From: an uncultured Clostridia bacterium | GTDB lineage: Bacteria; Bacillota; Clostridia; Oscillospirales; Butyricicoccaceae | DNA length: 64,000 bases | Assembly: GCA_945947915.1 (NCBI GenBank) | Contig: CAMEZQ010000002.1 | Coordinates: 1 to 64,000, forward strand | Reading direction: 5' to 3' | Shown here: in pieces, positions 23,553 to 32,170 of the stretch | Layout of the letters: each line of letters starts with the position of its first letter | How positions within the stretch are numbered: position 1 is the stretch's first letter | Translations under genes and position numbers: made by a program | The notes under the pieces: generated by a model | Database searches by the model: none | Told to the model about the DNA's origin: nothing | What the model saw: only the letters and a program-made list of their open reading frames with translations

Positions 23553-24919
23553 TTCAGGCTCTGCTCCCGGCGAAGCCTGCGGAAAATGGCAAAATAGAAA
23601 TAGATCATCACGCCCATGGCGGCGCAGAACCAGCCGAAGGGATAACCAAAATAGACGTTGCGGACGTCATAATGGACCGACATGGTAACGGCCAGGAAGA
23701 TCTGGCGGCAGACCACCATACCGAAAATAGACAGGACCATCACGACCCTGGATTTGCCGAAGCCGCGGGTGGCATTGGCAAACAGCGCGTTGAGCGACTG
23801 GATGAAATAGCAGGGCATCATGACGTGGACCATGCCGACGCCGTAGGCCATGGCGTCGGGATCGGTGGTGAAAAAGGTGATCAGCTTATCGGCCAGGAAA
23901 TAGACCGGCGTGCCGATGATGGCGATCATGGTGAAATTGATCATCATACAGTAAGCGATCGACCGGAAAATACGGTCGAGCTTGCCGGCGCCGTAATTCT
24001 GGCTGATGAAGGTGGTGGCCGACTGGCCGACCGACTGGGCGATCAGGCCCACAAACTTGTCGATCTTTTTGGCGGCGCCGATGCCGGCCATGGCCGACGA
24101 GCCGAAGCTGTTGATGTAACGCTGGACGAAAAGATTGGAAACCGAAACGATGCTGGACTGAATGGCCGAAGGCAGGCCCAGGTCGATCACCTCCAGCACC
24201 AGCTCCTTTTCCATCCGCAGCCGGCGCAGGGTCACTTTATAGACATCGTCGGTCTGGGTGAGCTGCCGGAAGACCAGAAGCACCGATGTGACCTGCGAGA
24301 TGATGGTGGCCAGCGCGACGCCGATGACACCCATCCGCAGCCAGACGACGAAAGTCAGGTCAAGAACGATATTGACGCAGCTGGAAATGACCAGATAATA
24401 GAACGGATGCCGGGAATCGCCCACGGCGCGCAGCACGCCGGCACTGACATTATAAATGGCTGTGAACAGAATGCCGGCCAGATAGATCCGCAGATAGGAG
24501 GCCGCCTCGCCGTAAACGTCATCGGGACAGCCGACGACGTGCAGCAGCGCCGGCGTGAACAGGATGCCCAGCGCCGCCATGGCCAGCCCCAGCACCAGGG
24601 CAAAGCACAGGGAGGTATGGATGGCGTCGCTCAGGCGCTCGTAGTTTTTGGCGCCGAAATACCGGGCCAGCAGAACGCCGCAGCCCACCGAAAGGCCGGA
24701 AAAAAAGCCGATCAGCAGCTGCGAGATGTCCGCGCTGGCCGATACGGCTGCCAAAGCCGTCGTGCCCACATAACGGCCGACCACGATGGCGTCAACACTG
24801 TTGTACAAATTCTGAAAGACCTGTCCCACCAGGATGGGCATGGCAAAGGTGACGATGAGGCGCACGATATTGCCTTCTGTCAGGTCCATGCTGCTTTTTT
24901 TCAACGGAACACTGCGCAA
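23549..24919 (-). CDS. MATE family efflux transporter
   Basis: 456 aa. The TTG start at 24919 has AAGGAGA upstream; an internal ATG at residue 11 is the alternative. Twelve helices, with the MATE signatures LTEGNIVRLIVTFAMPILVGQVFQ-like N-terminus and the mirrored second half (GLPSAIQSSIVSVSNLFVQ). Phe/Tyr-rich C-terminal helices end in a basic tail. Distinct from the MATE at 19063 by sequence, so not a recent duplicate. Its promoter is at 24970-24998. Confidence 0.92.
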   Translation of the reverse strand: MRSVPLKKSSMDLTEGNIVRLIVTFAMPILVGQVFQNLYNSVDAIVVGRYVGTTALAAVSASADISQLLIGFFSGLSVGCGVLLARYFGAKNYERLSDAIHTSLCFALVLGLAMAALGILFTPALLHVVGCPDDVYGEAASYLRIYLAGILFTAIYNVSAGVLRAVGDSRHPFYYLVISSCVNIVLDLTFVVWLRMGVIGVALATIISQVTSVLLVFRQLTQTDDVYKVTLRRLRMEKELVLEVIDLGLPSAIQSSIVSVSNLFVQRYINSFGSSAMAGIGAAKKIDKFVGLIAQSVGQSATTFISQNYGAGKLDRIFRSIAYCMMINFTMIAIIGTPVYFLADKLITFFTTDPDAMAYGVGMVHVMMPCYFIQSLNALFANATRGFGKSRVVMVLSIFGMVVCRQIFLAVTMSVHYDVRNVYFGYPFGWFCAAMGVMIYFYFAIFRRLRREQSLK

Positions 24920-24969
24920 AACACAATCTCTCCTTTTACTTTTTTCTTACAGATTCTTTACCATTTAAC

Positions 24970-24998
24970 ATTATACCCGCATCATCCGCCGTTTGCAA
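24970..24998 (-). promoter_or_regulatory. Promoter of MATE-GNAT
   Basis: Minus strand TTGCAA (24993-24998), a 17-base spacer and TATAAT (24970-24975). Confidence 0.82.
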
Positions 24999-25146
24999 GT
25001 CCGCGCACTGCCGCCGAAGACCGTGCGTTTTCTTACGCTAATTGGTTAAAATGCCGAAGTGCAGTCGAAAAAAAGCCATTTTTGCCGCCTTCTCTATAAA
25101 ATCTGCATAAATCGTTTCTATTATATTCTTTTTTCAGACTTTTTTA

Positions 25147-25175
25147 TTGCCAATCCAAATAAAAAATGCTAAAAT
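25147..25175 (+). promoter_or_regulatory. Promoter of the Crp/Fnr regulator
   Basis: TTGCCA (25147-25152), a 17-base spacer and TAAAAT (25170-25175) with the extended TGC. Confidence 0.75.
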
Positions 25176-25232
25176 AGTGTCATATGCATCAAGTGAGAAT
25201 GGCGATTCTGAAAAGTTTAGGAGATGTACACA

Positions 25233-25925
25233 ATGAACACTTACTCTTATTCCCTTGCTCTGGCTCCCGTCAGTCCCGACACAGCCGCAAAGCTCGAAAC
25301 GCTCCTGGCACCGATCGCAGAACTTCTCGAATTTGCCCCCAGACAGGTTGTCTGCGATCTGCAGGACAGCGGCAAATATGTCTATTTTCTCAAATCCGGT
25401 AAGACTGCCCACTATATCACCGACGGTGTCGATGAAAAGCTGCTTTACCATCTGACGGCCGGCCGTGTGTTCGGCAATCTCTCCCCCGCCGACGGCCGGA
25501 CGGTCGAGGTCCGCGCCATCGCGCTGGAAAAAACGGCGGTCCTCCGCGTCGAGCGCGCAGCCTATCTGAAGCTGCTGCACAAGCAGGCCGATTTCGCCCT
25601 GATCATGCTGACCATGCAGGCCGATTTCGACCAGTATCTGACCCGCGAGATCGACAATCTCTCCTTCAATTCCTGCAAGACCCGTCTGATGCGCATCTAT
25701 TGCTCCCAGGTCGACACCGGCAAGATCGAAGACGGCAAATGGTACGGTCTGGCCAGCAAGCTGACCCACAACGAGCTGGCCGCCATCGTCGGCAGCGCCC
25801 GGGTCACCATCAGCAAGCTGATCAACGAACTGTGCGACGACGGCTTTATCCGCATCATCAACCGCCGCGCCCAGGTCAATATGGCGGCCTATGAAAAATT
25901 CCTGGCCGACCACGCGGAAGACTGA
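25233..25925 (+). CDS. Crp/Fnr family transcriptional regulator
   Basis: 230 aa from the second ATG (25233), which has AGGAGA 8 bases upstream; the ATG at 25224 overlaps that site. Residues about 20-115 form the cyclic-nucleotide-binding-like beta roll, with a linking helix to about 145. The C-terminal winged helix contains LTHNELAAIVGSARVTISKL, the Crp/Fnr recognition helix pattern. It has no Fnr-type N-terminal Cys cluster, so it is not expected to hold a 4Fe-4S cluster. The effector and targets are unknown. Single-gene unit with a strong terminator. Confidence 0.9.
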   Translation: MNTYSYSLALAPVSPDTAAKLETLLAPIAELLEFAPRQVVCDLQDSGKYVYFLKSGKTAHYITDGVDEKLLYHLTAGRVFGNLSPADGRTVEVRAIALEKTAVLRVERAAYLKLLHKQADFALIMLTMQADFDQYLTREIDNLSFNSCKTRLMRIYCSQVDTGKIEDGKWYGLASKLTHNELAAIVGSARVTISKLINELCDDGFIRIINRRAQVNMAAYEKFLADHAED

Positions 25926-25944
25926 TCTGTCTTTTTCAAATGAT

Positions 25945-25978
25945 AAAAACGCCCTCTCGGCCGAGAGGGCGTTTTTTT
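25945..25978 (+). terminator. Terminator of the Crp/Fnr gene
   Basis: A perfect palindrome AAAACGCCCTCTCGG with its complement, followed by T7. Confidence 0.9.
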
Positions 25979-26038
25979 GACATTTGCCGGCGGACGGATG
26001 CGGGCGCCGAAATGCAAACATTTGTTCTTAAAAATGAT

Positions 26039-26067
26039 TTGCAAAAACAAAAGATCCATGCTATGAT
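26039..26067 (+). promoter_or_regulatory. Promoter of the ttcA-like gene
   Basis: TTGCAA (26039-26044), a 17-base spacer and TATGAT (26062-26067) with the extended TGC. Confidence 0.8.
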
Positions 26068-26143
26068 ATTTTATATGCCTTTTTTCTCTCCCGTGCCGAA
26101 GACACGGGCAGGCACTTGATCGCACCGATGAGGAGGAACTGTC

Positions 26144-26890
26144 ATGCAGAAAATGCTTTCCCATCTGCGCCGCTGCGTCGACGAATACCGCATGATCCAG
26201 CCCGGCGACCGCATCGCCATCGGCGTTTCGGGCGGCAAGGATTCTCTCGTCCTGCTGCGCACCCTGGCCGAGCTGCGCAAATTTTATCCGGTGCCCTTTG
26301 AGCTGGTGGCCATCACCCTCGATATGGGCTATGAAAACGCCGATTTTTCATCGATTGCCCGGCTTTGCCAGAGTCTGGACGTACCCTATATCGTCAAAAA
26401 AACCGATATTAAGCAGGTTATATTTGATATACGCAGGGAAAAGAACCCCTGTGCCCTGTGCGCCAAGCTGCGGCGCGGCTCTCTCAACGATGCTGCCAGG
26501 GAACAGGGCTGCGGCAAGGTGGCCCTGGGCCATCATTTTGACGACGCCGTGGAGACCTTCATGCTGTCCCTCTTTTACGAGGGCCGCCTGAGCTGCTTCC
26601 GGCCGGTGACCTATCTCGACCGCACCGATCTGACCGTCATCCGTCCCATGCTCTATATGACCGAGCGGGAGGTCATCAACTTTGCCGCCCGCCAGGCGCT
26701 GCCCATCTGCAAAAGCGGATGTCCGGTCGATAAAGAGACCAAGCGGGAGGATGTCAAGCAGCTGCTCCGCACCCTGGAGCACGACTACCACGACCTGCGC
26801 CAGCACATCTTCGGCGCCATGCAGCGCCTGCCGCTGGACGGCTGGGCGCCTACCGACCCCCGCGGCCGCAAAACGAAAGGCGGCGACTGA
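26144..26890 (+). CDS. TtcA-like tRNA 2-thiocytidine biosynthesis ATPase
   Basis: 248 aa with GAGGAGG upstream of ATG 26144. The PP-loop SGGKDS is at 29-34. The family Cys pair is C-x-x-C at 103-106 (CALC), and the C-terminal Cys189 and Cys193 could supply the third cluster ligand. TtcA-type proteins use a [4Fe-4S] cluster and ATP to put sulfur on cytidine 32 of tRNA. Shorter than the E. coli protein but typical of Clostridia. The next gene on the same strand starts after 400 bases, so it is probably monocistronic. Confidence 0.88.
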   Translation: MQKMLSHLRRCVDEYRMIQPGDRIAIGVSGGKDSLVLLRTLAELRKFYPVPFELVAITLDMGYENADFSSIARLCQSLDVPYIVKKTDIKQVIFDIRREKNPCALCAKLRRGSLNDAAREQGCGKVALGHHFDDAVETFMLSLFYEGRLSCFRPVTYLDRTDLTVIRPMLYMTEREVINFAARQALPICKSGCPVDKETKREDVKQLLRTLEHDYHDLRQHIFGAMQRLPLDGWAPTDPRGRKTKGGD

Positions 26891-26903
26891 TCCGCCGCCG
26901 GCG

Positions 26904-27185
26904 TCAGTCGATGCGGAGCCGCAGGTTTTCCCCCTGGTCCTCCAGCAGGCGGCGGTTTTCCAGCGAAATGCCCTGGGCACGCACCCGCCCCAGCAGATGG
27001 GTGTAACGCGCCTGCTCGGCGTGCATTTCATAAATACAGGAGGCCACCATATCCGGCTCGGTGACGTATTCAAACTTCTGCCGCGCGCTGTCCAGGGCCA
27101 TTTTGGCATCAAAAAGCTGCCGCAGCAGGTCCTTTTCGGATGCGTCCAGGTCGTTGTGCTGCTTTTTTCTCTTGAGAAGCTGCAT
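26904..27185 (-). CDS. DUF2508 (YaaL-like) protein
   Basis: 93 aa from ATG 27185 with GGGAGGA upstream. It starts with a Lys-rich segment (LLKRKKQHN) followed by two long amphipathic helices containing the family core, LLRQLFDAKMALDSARQKFEYV and an alpha segment beginning ASCIYEM. It resembles YaaL, encoded next to bofA in Bacillus and of unknown function. Here it is alone, convergent with the TtcA-like gene with only 13 bases between the stops. Confidence 0.75.
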   Translation of the reverse strand: MQLLKRKKQHNDLDASEKDLLRQLFDAKMALDSARQKFEYVTEPDMVASCIYEMHAEQARYTHLLGRVRAQGISLENRRLLEDQGENLRLRID

Positions 27186-27305
27186 CTGTATCCTCCCTTT
27201 TCTGGCTGTTTTTGCCTTGTAGAATCTATGCGTTATTTTTGCCCGTTATGCGGGAGAATATAAAAAGATCCGCAAAAGTTTCCCCCCTCCAGGAGGTTTT
27301 TATTT

Positions 27306-29303
27306 ATGCCCAAATCCCCCAAGCCGTCTTACGGCAACGACAGTATCTCGTCCCTCAAGGGCGCCGACCGCGTGCGCAAGCGCCCGGGCGTCATTTTCGG
27401 CTCCGACTCCATCGAGGGCTGTCAGCACGCCTTTTTCGAGATCCTTTCCAATTCCATCGACGAGGCCCGGGAAGGCTACGGCGACCGCATCCTGGTGACC
27501 GTTTATGCCGACCGTTCCATCGAGGTCGAAGACTTCGGCCGCGGCATCCCGCTGGACTATAACGAAAAAGAGGGCCGCTTCAACTGGGAGCTGGTCTACT
27601 GCGAACTGTACGCCGGCGGCAAATACCAGAACAACACCGGCGAGAATTACGAATACGCCCTGGGCCTCAACGGTCTGGGCGCCTGCGCCACCCAATACGC
27701 GTCCCGCTATATGGAAGTCACCTCCTACCGCGACGGCTTCAAATACAGCCTGCGCTTTGAGCGGGGCGAAAACGTCACCCCCGGCAAAGACCGGCTGATC
27801 CGCGAGCCCTACGGCGGCCGGCGCACCGGCACCATCCAGCATTTTCTGCCCGACCTGGACGTTTTCACCGACATTGACATTCCCCACGAATATTTTGCCG
27901 CCGTGCTCAAAAAGCAGGCGGTGGTCAACGCCGGCCTGCGCTTTATCCTGCGCATCGAGGAGGAAAAGGGCCGCTTTGCCGAACAGGAGATCTGCTATCC
28001 CAACGGCATCGTCGATTACGTCACCGAGCTGGCCGGCGCCGACGCCATTTCCGGCGTCCGCTTTGCCAAAACCGAAAAAACCGGCCGCGACCGCGCCGAC
28101 AAGCCGGAATACAGGGTCAAGGCAGAGGCGGCCTTCTGCTTCTGCAACGCCAACCCGGTGGTGGAATACTACCACAATTCCTCTTTCCTGGAATACGGCG
28201 GCGCCCCCGACAAGGCCGTGCGCTCGGCCTTCGTTTCGGCCTTCGACGGCTATATCAAGCAGTCGGGCAAATATCAGAAAAACGAGAGCCGCATCCGCTT
28301 CAACGATATTTCCGACAGCCTCATCCTCATCACCAACGGCTTCTCTACCCTGACCTCCTACGAAAACCAGACCAAGAAGTCGATCACCAACAAGTTCATC
28401 CAGGATATGATGACCGATTTCATCAAATCGACCCTGGAGATCTGGTTCATCGAAAACAAGGACGAGGCCGACAGGGTCTGCGACCAGGTGCTGGTCAACA
28501 AGCGCTCCCGGGAGCAGGCCGAAAAGACCCGCCTCAACCTGAAGAAAAAGCTCTCGGGCACCATGGACGTCACCAACCGCATCCAGCGCTTCGCCGACTG
28601 CCGCTCCAAGGACGTCTCCCGCCGGGAGGTCTACATCGTCGAGGGCAACTCGGCCCTGGGCTCCTGCAAGCAGGGCCGCGACCCCGAATTCCAGGCCATC
28701 ATGCCCATCCGCGGCAAGATCCTCAACTGCCTCAAGGCCGACTACGACAAGATCTTCAAAAGCGAGATCATCACCGACCTCATCAAGATCCTGGGCTGCG
28801 GCGCCGAGATCAAAAGCAAGAACAAGGATATGGCCACTTTCGATATGGACAATCTGCGCTGGAACAAGGTCATAATCTGCACCGACGCCGATTACGACGG
28901 CTATCAGATCCGCACCCTGCTGCTGACCATGCTCTACCGCCTGACGCCCCGCCTCATCGAGGAGGGATATGTTTATATCGCCGAAAGCCCGCTGTTTGAG
29001 ATCACCTGCAAGGAGAAATCCTATTTCGCCTATTCGGAAAAAGAACGCGACGATATTCTGAAAAAGCTGGAGGGCAAAAAATACGAGATCATGCGCTCCA
29101 AGGGCCTGGGCGAAAACGAACCGGAGATGATGTGGCAGACCACCATGAATCCCGAGACCCGCCGCCTGATCAAGATCCTGCCCTCCGAGGCCGCCCTGAC
29201 CGCCCGGATGTTCGACATCCTGCTGGGCGACAACCTCAGCGGACGCAAGGATTTTATCGCCGAAAACGGCGCCAAGTACCTCGACATGGCCGATATCAGC
29301 TGA
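27306..29303 (+). CDS. Divergent type IIA topoisomerase subunit B (ParE/GyrB-like)
   Basis: 665 aa. The order is a GHKL ATPase domain (LSNSIDEA with the Mg-binding Asn49, GRGIP at 78-82, GLNGLGA near 120-126), a transducer domain, and a TOPRIM domain. TOPRIM motifs are atypical: EGNSALG at 446-452 where gyrases have EGDSAGG, and TDADYDGY at 526-533 where TDADVDGS is usual. The catalytic Glu and the DxD acids are kept, so activity is plausible. It pairs with the A-type subunit 19 bases downstream. Such second sets occur in Clostridia beside the canonical gyrase. AGGAGG precedes ATG 27306. Confidence 0.88.
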   Translation: MPKSPKPSYGNDSISSLKGADRVRKRPGVIFGSDSIEGCQHAFFEILSNSIDEAREGYGDRILVTVYADRSIEVEDFGRGIPLDYNEKEGRFNWELVYCELYAGGKYQNNTGENYEYALGLNGLGACATQYASRYMEVTSYRDGFKYSLRFERGENVTPGKDRLIREPYGGRRTGTIQHFLPDLDVFTDIDIPHEYFAAVLKKQAVVNAGLRFILRIEEEKGRFAEQEICYPNGIVDYVTELAGADAISGVRFAKTEKTGRDRADKPEYRVKAEAAFCFCNANPVVEYYHNSSFLEYGGAPDKAVRSAFVSAFDGYIKQSGKYQKNESRIRFNDISDSLILITNGFSTLTSYENQTKKSITNKFIQDMMTDFIKSTLEIWFIENKDEADRVCDQVLVNKRSREQAEKTRLNLKKKLSGTMDVTNRIQRFADCRSKDVSRREVYIVEGNSALGSCKQGRDPEFQAIMPIRGKILNCLKADYDKIFKSEIITDLIKILGCGAEIKSKNKDMATFDMDNLRWNKVIICTDADYDGYQIRTLLLTMLYRLTPRLIEEGYVYIAESPLFEITCKEKSYFAYSEKERDDILKKLEGKKYEIMRSKGLGENEPEMMWQTTMNPETRRLIKILPSEAALTARMFDILLGDNLSGRKDFIAENGAKYLDMADIS

Positions 29304-29322
29304 CACGAAAGGCACACGAAAC

Positions 29323-31503
29323 ATGAGCAAGAAATATTATTCCGAACAAGAGATCGCCGAAACGCTGGAGACCAACTACATGCCCTACGCCATGAGCGTC
29401 ATCGTCTCCCGTGCCCTGCCTGAGATCGACGGCTTCAAGCCCTCCCACCGCAAGCTGCTCTATACCATGTATAAGATGGGCCTGCTCAGCGGCGCGCTGA
29501 CCAAGTCGGCCAACGTGGTGGGCCAGACCATGAAGCTCAATCCCCACGGCGACGCGGCCATCTACGAGACCATGGTCCGTCTGACCCGCGGCAACGAATC
29601 GCTGCTGGTGCCCTTTGTGGAATCCAAGGGCAATTTCGGCAAGGTCTATTCCCGCGATATGGAATACGCGGCCCCCCGTTATACCGAGGTCAAGCTGGCC
29701 CCCATCTGTGAGCTGCTTTTCAGCGACATCGACAGCGACGCCGTCGACTTCGTCGACAATTACGACGGCAAGCTCAAGGAGCCCACCCTGCTGCCGGCCG
29801 CCTTTCCCAATATTCTGGTCAATCCCAATCTGGGCATCGCCGTCGGCATGGCCTGCAACATCTGCGGTTTCGACCTGAACGAGGTCTGCCGCACCACCAT
29901 CGAGCTTTTGAAAAATCCCGATCACGATATCCTTTCCACCCTGCCGGCCCCCGATTTTCCCACCGGCGGCGAGCTGATCTACAACCCGGCCCAGATGGCC
30001 GATATCTATCAGACCGGCCGCGGTTCCTTCAAGGTGCGGGCCGTGTGGAACTATCTCAAAAAGGAACGCATCATCGAGATCACCCAGATCCCCTACACCA
30101 CCACGGCCGAGGCCATCATCGACAAAATGACCGAGCTGATCAAGGCCGGCAAGCTGCGCGAGGTGGCCGACGTCCGCGATGAGACCGGCCTGCAGGGCCT
30201 CAAGATCGCCATCGACATCAAAGCCGGCACTGATCCCGACAAGCTGATGCAGAAGCTGATGAAAATGACGCCGCTGACCGACAGCTTCTCCTGCAATTTC
30301 AATATCCTCATCGGCGGCACTCCCCGCGTGATGGGCGTGCGGGAGATCCTGCAGGAATGGAGCGCCTGGCGCGGCGAGTGCATCCGCCGGCGCATCTATT
30401 TCGACCTGCGCAAAAAAGAAAACCGCCTGCACCTGCTATTGGGCCTCAAGACCATCCTGCTGGATATCGACAAGGCCATCGCCATCATCCGCGGCACCGA
30501 GGAGGACGCGCTGGTCGTCCCCAATCTGATGATCGGTTTCGGCATCGACGAGACCCAGGCCGAGTTCATTGCCGAGATCAAGCTGCGCAACATCAACAAA
30601 GAGCATATCCTGACCCGCCTCAAGGAGACCGAGAACCTGGAAAAGGAGATCCGCCGCCTGCAGGGCATCCTCAAGGATCCCAAAAAGATCCAGGGCATCA
30701 TCATCGACGAGCTGGAAAAGGTCATTAAAAAATACCCTACCCAGCGCAAAACGGCCATCGTGCCGGAAAACGAGATCGAAAAATTCGACGAGACCGAACA
30801 GATCGAAGATTATCCCGTCCACGTTTTTCTCTCCCGCGAGGGCTATTTCAAAAAGATCACCCCCCTCTCGCTGCGCATGGGCGGCGAACAGAAGTTCAAG
30901 GAGGGCGACGCCCTGCGCCAGACGGCACAGGCCACCAACCGGCAGAAGATCATCTTCCTGACCAACCAGGCACGCGCCTACAAGGCGCGCCTGCACGAGT
31001 TCGACGACCACAAGGCCAGCCTGCTGGGCGATTACCTGCCCCAGAAGCTGGGCATGGACGCCGGCGAGGTGCCGGTCTTTTTCTTCCTGCCGGGCGATTA
31101 CAGCGGCAGCCTGCTCTTCTGCTTTGAAAACGGCAAAGCCGCCAGGATCGAAGCGGCCGCCTACAACACCAAATCCAACCGCCGCCGGCTGACCGGCGCC
31201 TACAGCGACAAATCGCCCCTCTGTGCCGTGCTCCACCTGCCGGAGGACGCCGAGGTCGCCCTTTACACCCAGAGCCGCCTGCTGCTCTTCGATTCGGCCC
31301 TGCTGGCCCCCAAGGCCACCCGCGCCTCCCAGGGCGTGGCTGTTTTCGCCCTCAAAAAGGGGCAGACCGTGACGGCCGCGCGCCGTGCGGCCGACGCCGA
31401 TATCCACAATCCCTCCCGTTACCGCACCCGGACGCTGCCGGGCGCCGGCGCCCTCATCAAGCCGGAGGACGCGCTGGAGCGGCAGATCTCACTGGAAGAA
31501 TAA
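29323..31503 (+). CDS. Divergent type IIA topoisomerase subunit A (ParC/GyrA-like)
   Basis: 726 aa. The breakage-reunion domain starts with MPYAMSVIVSRALPEIDG, and the catalytic Tyr120 lies in APRYTEVK after the Arg typical of the family. PHGDAAIYETMVRL is the conserved loop near the quinolone pocket. The coiled-coil gate runs to about 490. The C-terminal region (about 510-700) is weakly beta-pinwheel-like without a clear GyrA box, suggesting a topoisomerase IV-like activity (decatenation) rather than negative supercoiling; that is inference. Cotranscribed with the B subunit. Confidence 0.88.
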   Translation: MSKKYYSEQEIAETLETNYMPYAMSVIVSRALPEIDGFKPSHRKLLYTMYKMGLLSGALTKSANVVGQTMKLNPHGDAAIYETMVRLTRGNESLLVPFVESKGNFGKVYSRDMEYAAPRYTEVKLAPICELLFSDIDSDAVDFVDNYDGKLKEPTLLPAAFPNILVNPNLGIAVGMACNICGFDLNEVCRTTIELLKNPDHDILSTLPAPDFPTGGELIYNPAQMADIYQTGRGSFKVRAVWNYLKKERIIEITQIPYTTTAEAIIDKMTELIKAGKLREVADVRDETGLQGLKIAIDIKAGTDPDKLMQKLMKMTPLTDSFSCNFNILIGGTPRVMGVREILQEWSAWRGECIRRRIYFDLRKKENRLHLLLGLKTILLDIDKAIAIIRGTEEDALVVPNLMIGFGIDETQAEFIAEIKLRNINKEHILTRLKETENLEKEIRRLQGILKDPKKIQGIIIDELEKVIKKYPTQRKTAIVPENEIEKFDETEQIEDYPVHVFLSREGYFKKITPLSLRMGGEQKFKEGDALRQTAQATNRQKIIFLTNQARAYKARLHEFDDHKASLLGDYLPQKLGMDAGEVPVFFFLPGDYSGSLLFCFENGKAARIEAAAYNTKSNRRRLTGAYSDKSPLCAVLHLPEDAEVALYTQSRLLLFDSALLAPKATRASQGVAVFALKKGQTVTAARRAADADIHNPSRYRTRTLPGAGALIKPEDALERQISLEE

Positions 31504-31538
31504 CCGATATAGAACACGCAACGCGTGGTTTATATAAA

Positions 31539-31654
31539 CGCAAAGATAAAAACGCATCGCGCATGCCCATGCGCCAGAGCCGGTTGGTAGCCCGGCCGTC
31601 CGGAGCCTGTCTCCGGGTAAGTAACCTGCCCCTCCGGGTTGTCCGTTCTTTGCG
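31539..31654 (+). ncRNA. Structured leader RNA, probable yjdF-motif (azaaromatic) riboswitch
   Basis: The leader of the yjdF gene is closed by an 8-bp stem, CGCAAAGA (31539-31546) with TCTTTGCG (31647-31654). Inside are GCGCATG/CATGCGC and several CCGG/CCGG-type stems. The closing stem ends about 10 bases before the ribosome site. yjdF-motif RNAs are known upstream of yjdF genes in Firmicutes and bind azaaromatic compounds. The assignment here rests on gene context and the closed multi-stem fold, not on a covariance search. Confidence 0.55.
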
Positions 31655-31680
31655 GAATCTTTATAAGGAGGGTTTCGTTT

Positions 31681-32091
31681 ATGGACACCGTATGGGGAAC
31701 GCTGACGGTATTTTTTGAAGATCCCTTTTGGGTGGGCATCTTTTCGCGGACGGAAAACGGAAGGCTGTCGGCCTGCAAGGTCACCTTCGGCGCCGAGCCG
31801 AAGGACGGCGAGATCTGGGACTTCGTTTTGAAAAACTATCGCCGGCTGGTCTTCAGTCCGTCTGTTGACGCGGCGGTGGGCGCTTTGCCGCCCAATCCCA
31901 AGCGGGCGCGCCGGACCGCGGAAAAACAGCTCATGCACGCCGGGACAAGATCCCAGCAGGCTTTGCAGCTGCAGCGCGAAGCCGGAAAGCTGCAGCGCCG
32001 GTCGGTCAGCAAGGCGCAGAAAGAGGCTGAAAAAGAGCGTCGATTCGCCTTGAAACAGCAAAAACGAAAAGAAAAACACAGGGGCCGGTAA
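31681..32091 (+). CDS. yjdF: YjdF family protein (DUF2992)
   Basis: 136 aa from ATG 31681 with AAGGAGG upstream. The N-terminal half has the family pattern LTVFFEDPFWVGIFSR, a KVTFGAEPKDGEIWDFVLKNY core and the Pro-Lys-Arg turn PNPKRARR. The C-terminal half is a long, highly charged helix of Lys, Arg, Glu and Gln (about 80-136). The function is unknown, but the gene is a classic target of a riboswitch that senses azaaromatics, so a role in coping with such toxic compounds is assumed in the literature. It is followed by strong hairpins. Confidence 0.9.
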   Translation: MDTVWGTLTVFFEDPFWVGIFSRTENGRLSACKVTFGAEPKDGEIWDFVLKNYRRLVFSPSVDAAVGALPPNPKRARRTAEKQLMHAGTRSQQALQLQREAGKLQRRSVSKAQKEAEKERRFALKQQKRKEKHRGR

Positions 32092-32110
32092 GGCCCCTGT
32101 GGAGGCTGAC

Positions 32111-32140
32111 GAAAAAGTCCGGCGATCGCCGGACTTTTTC
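32111..32140. terminator. Bidirectional terminator
   Basis: A perfect 30-base palindrome GAAAAAGTCCGGCGA with its complement. A second hairpin (CAGGGGCC/GGCCCCTG) overlaps the end of yjdF. Confidence 0.85.
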
Positions 32141-32170
32141 TATGGGATTGTTTTTGAATGACCGATCAGC

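Larger units (their letters stand above)
24920..25232. other. Divergent intergenic region between MATE and Crp/Fnr genes
   Basis: 313 bases without a gene. It contains one promoter for each flanking gene (24970-24998 minus, 25147-25175 plus). The roughly 150 bases between them are increasingly AT-rich toward the right and show no further hairpin or operator I can name. Confidence 0.5.

Noticed and set aside
19063-24919. The two MATE genes as a recent tandem duplication
   Set aside because: Their sequences differ throughout and they lie in separate operons with different partners.
25224-25232. Start of the Crp/Fnr gene at ATG 25224
   Set aside because: That ATG overlaps the ribosome site; ATG 25233 is correctly spaced.
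27300-29330. 676-aa minus-strand open frame
   Set aside because: Shadow of the topoisomerase B subunit; no family, low-complexity composition.
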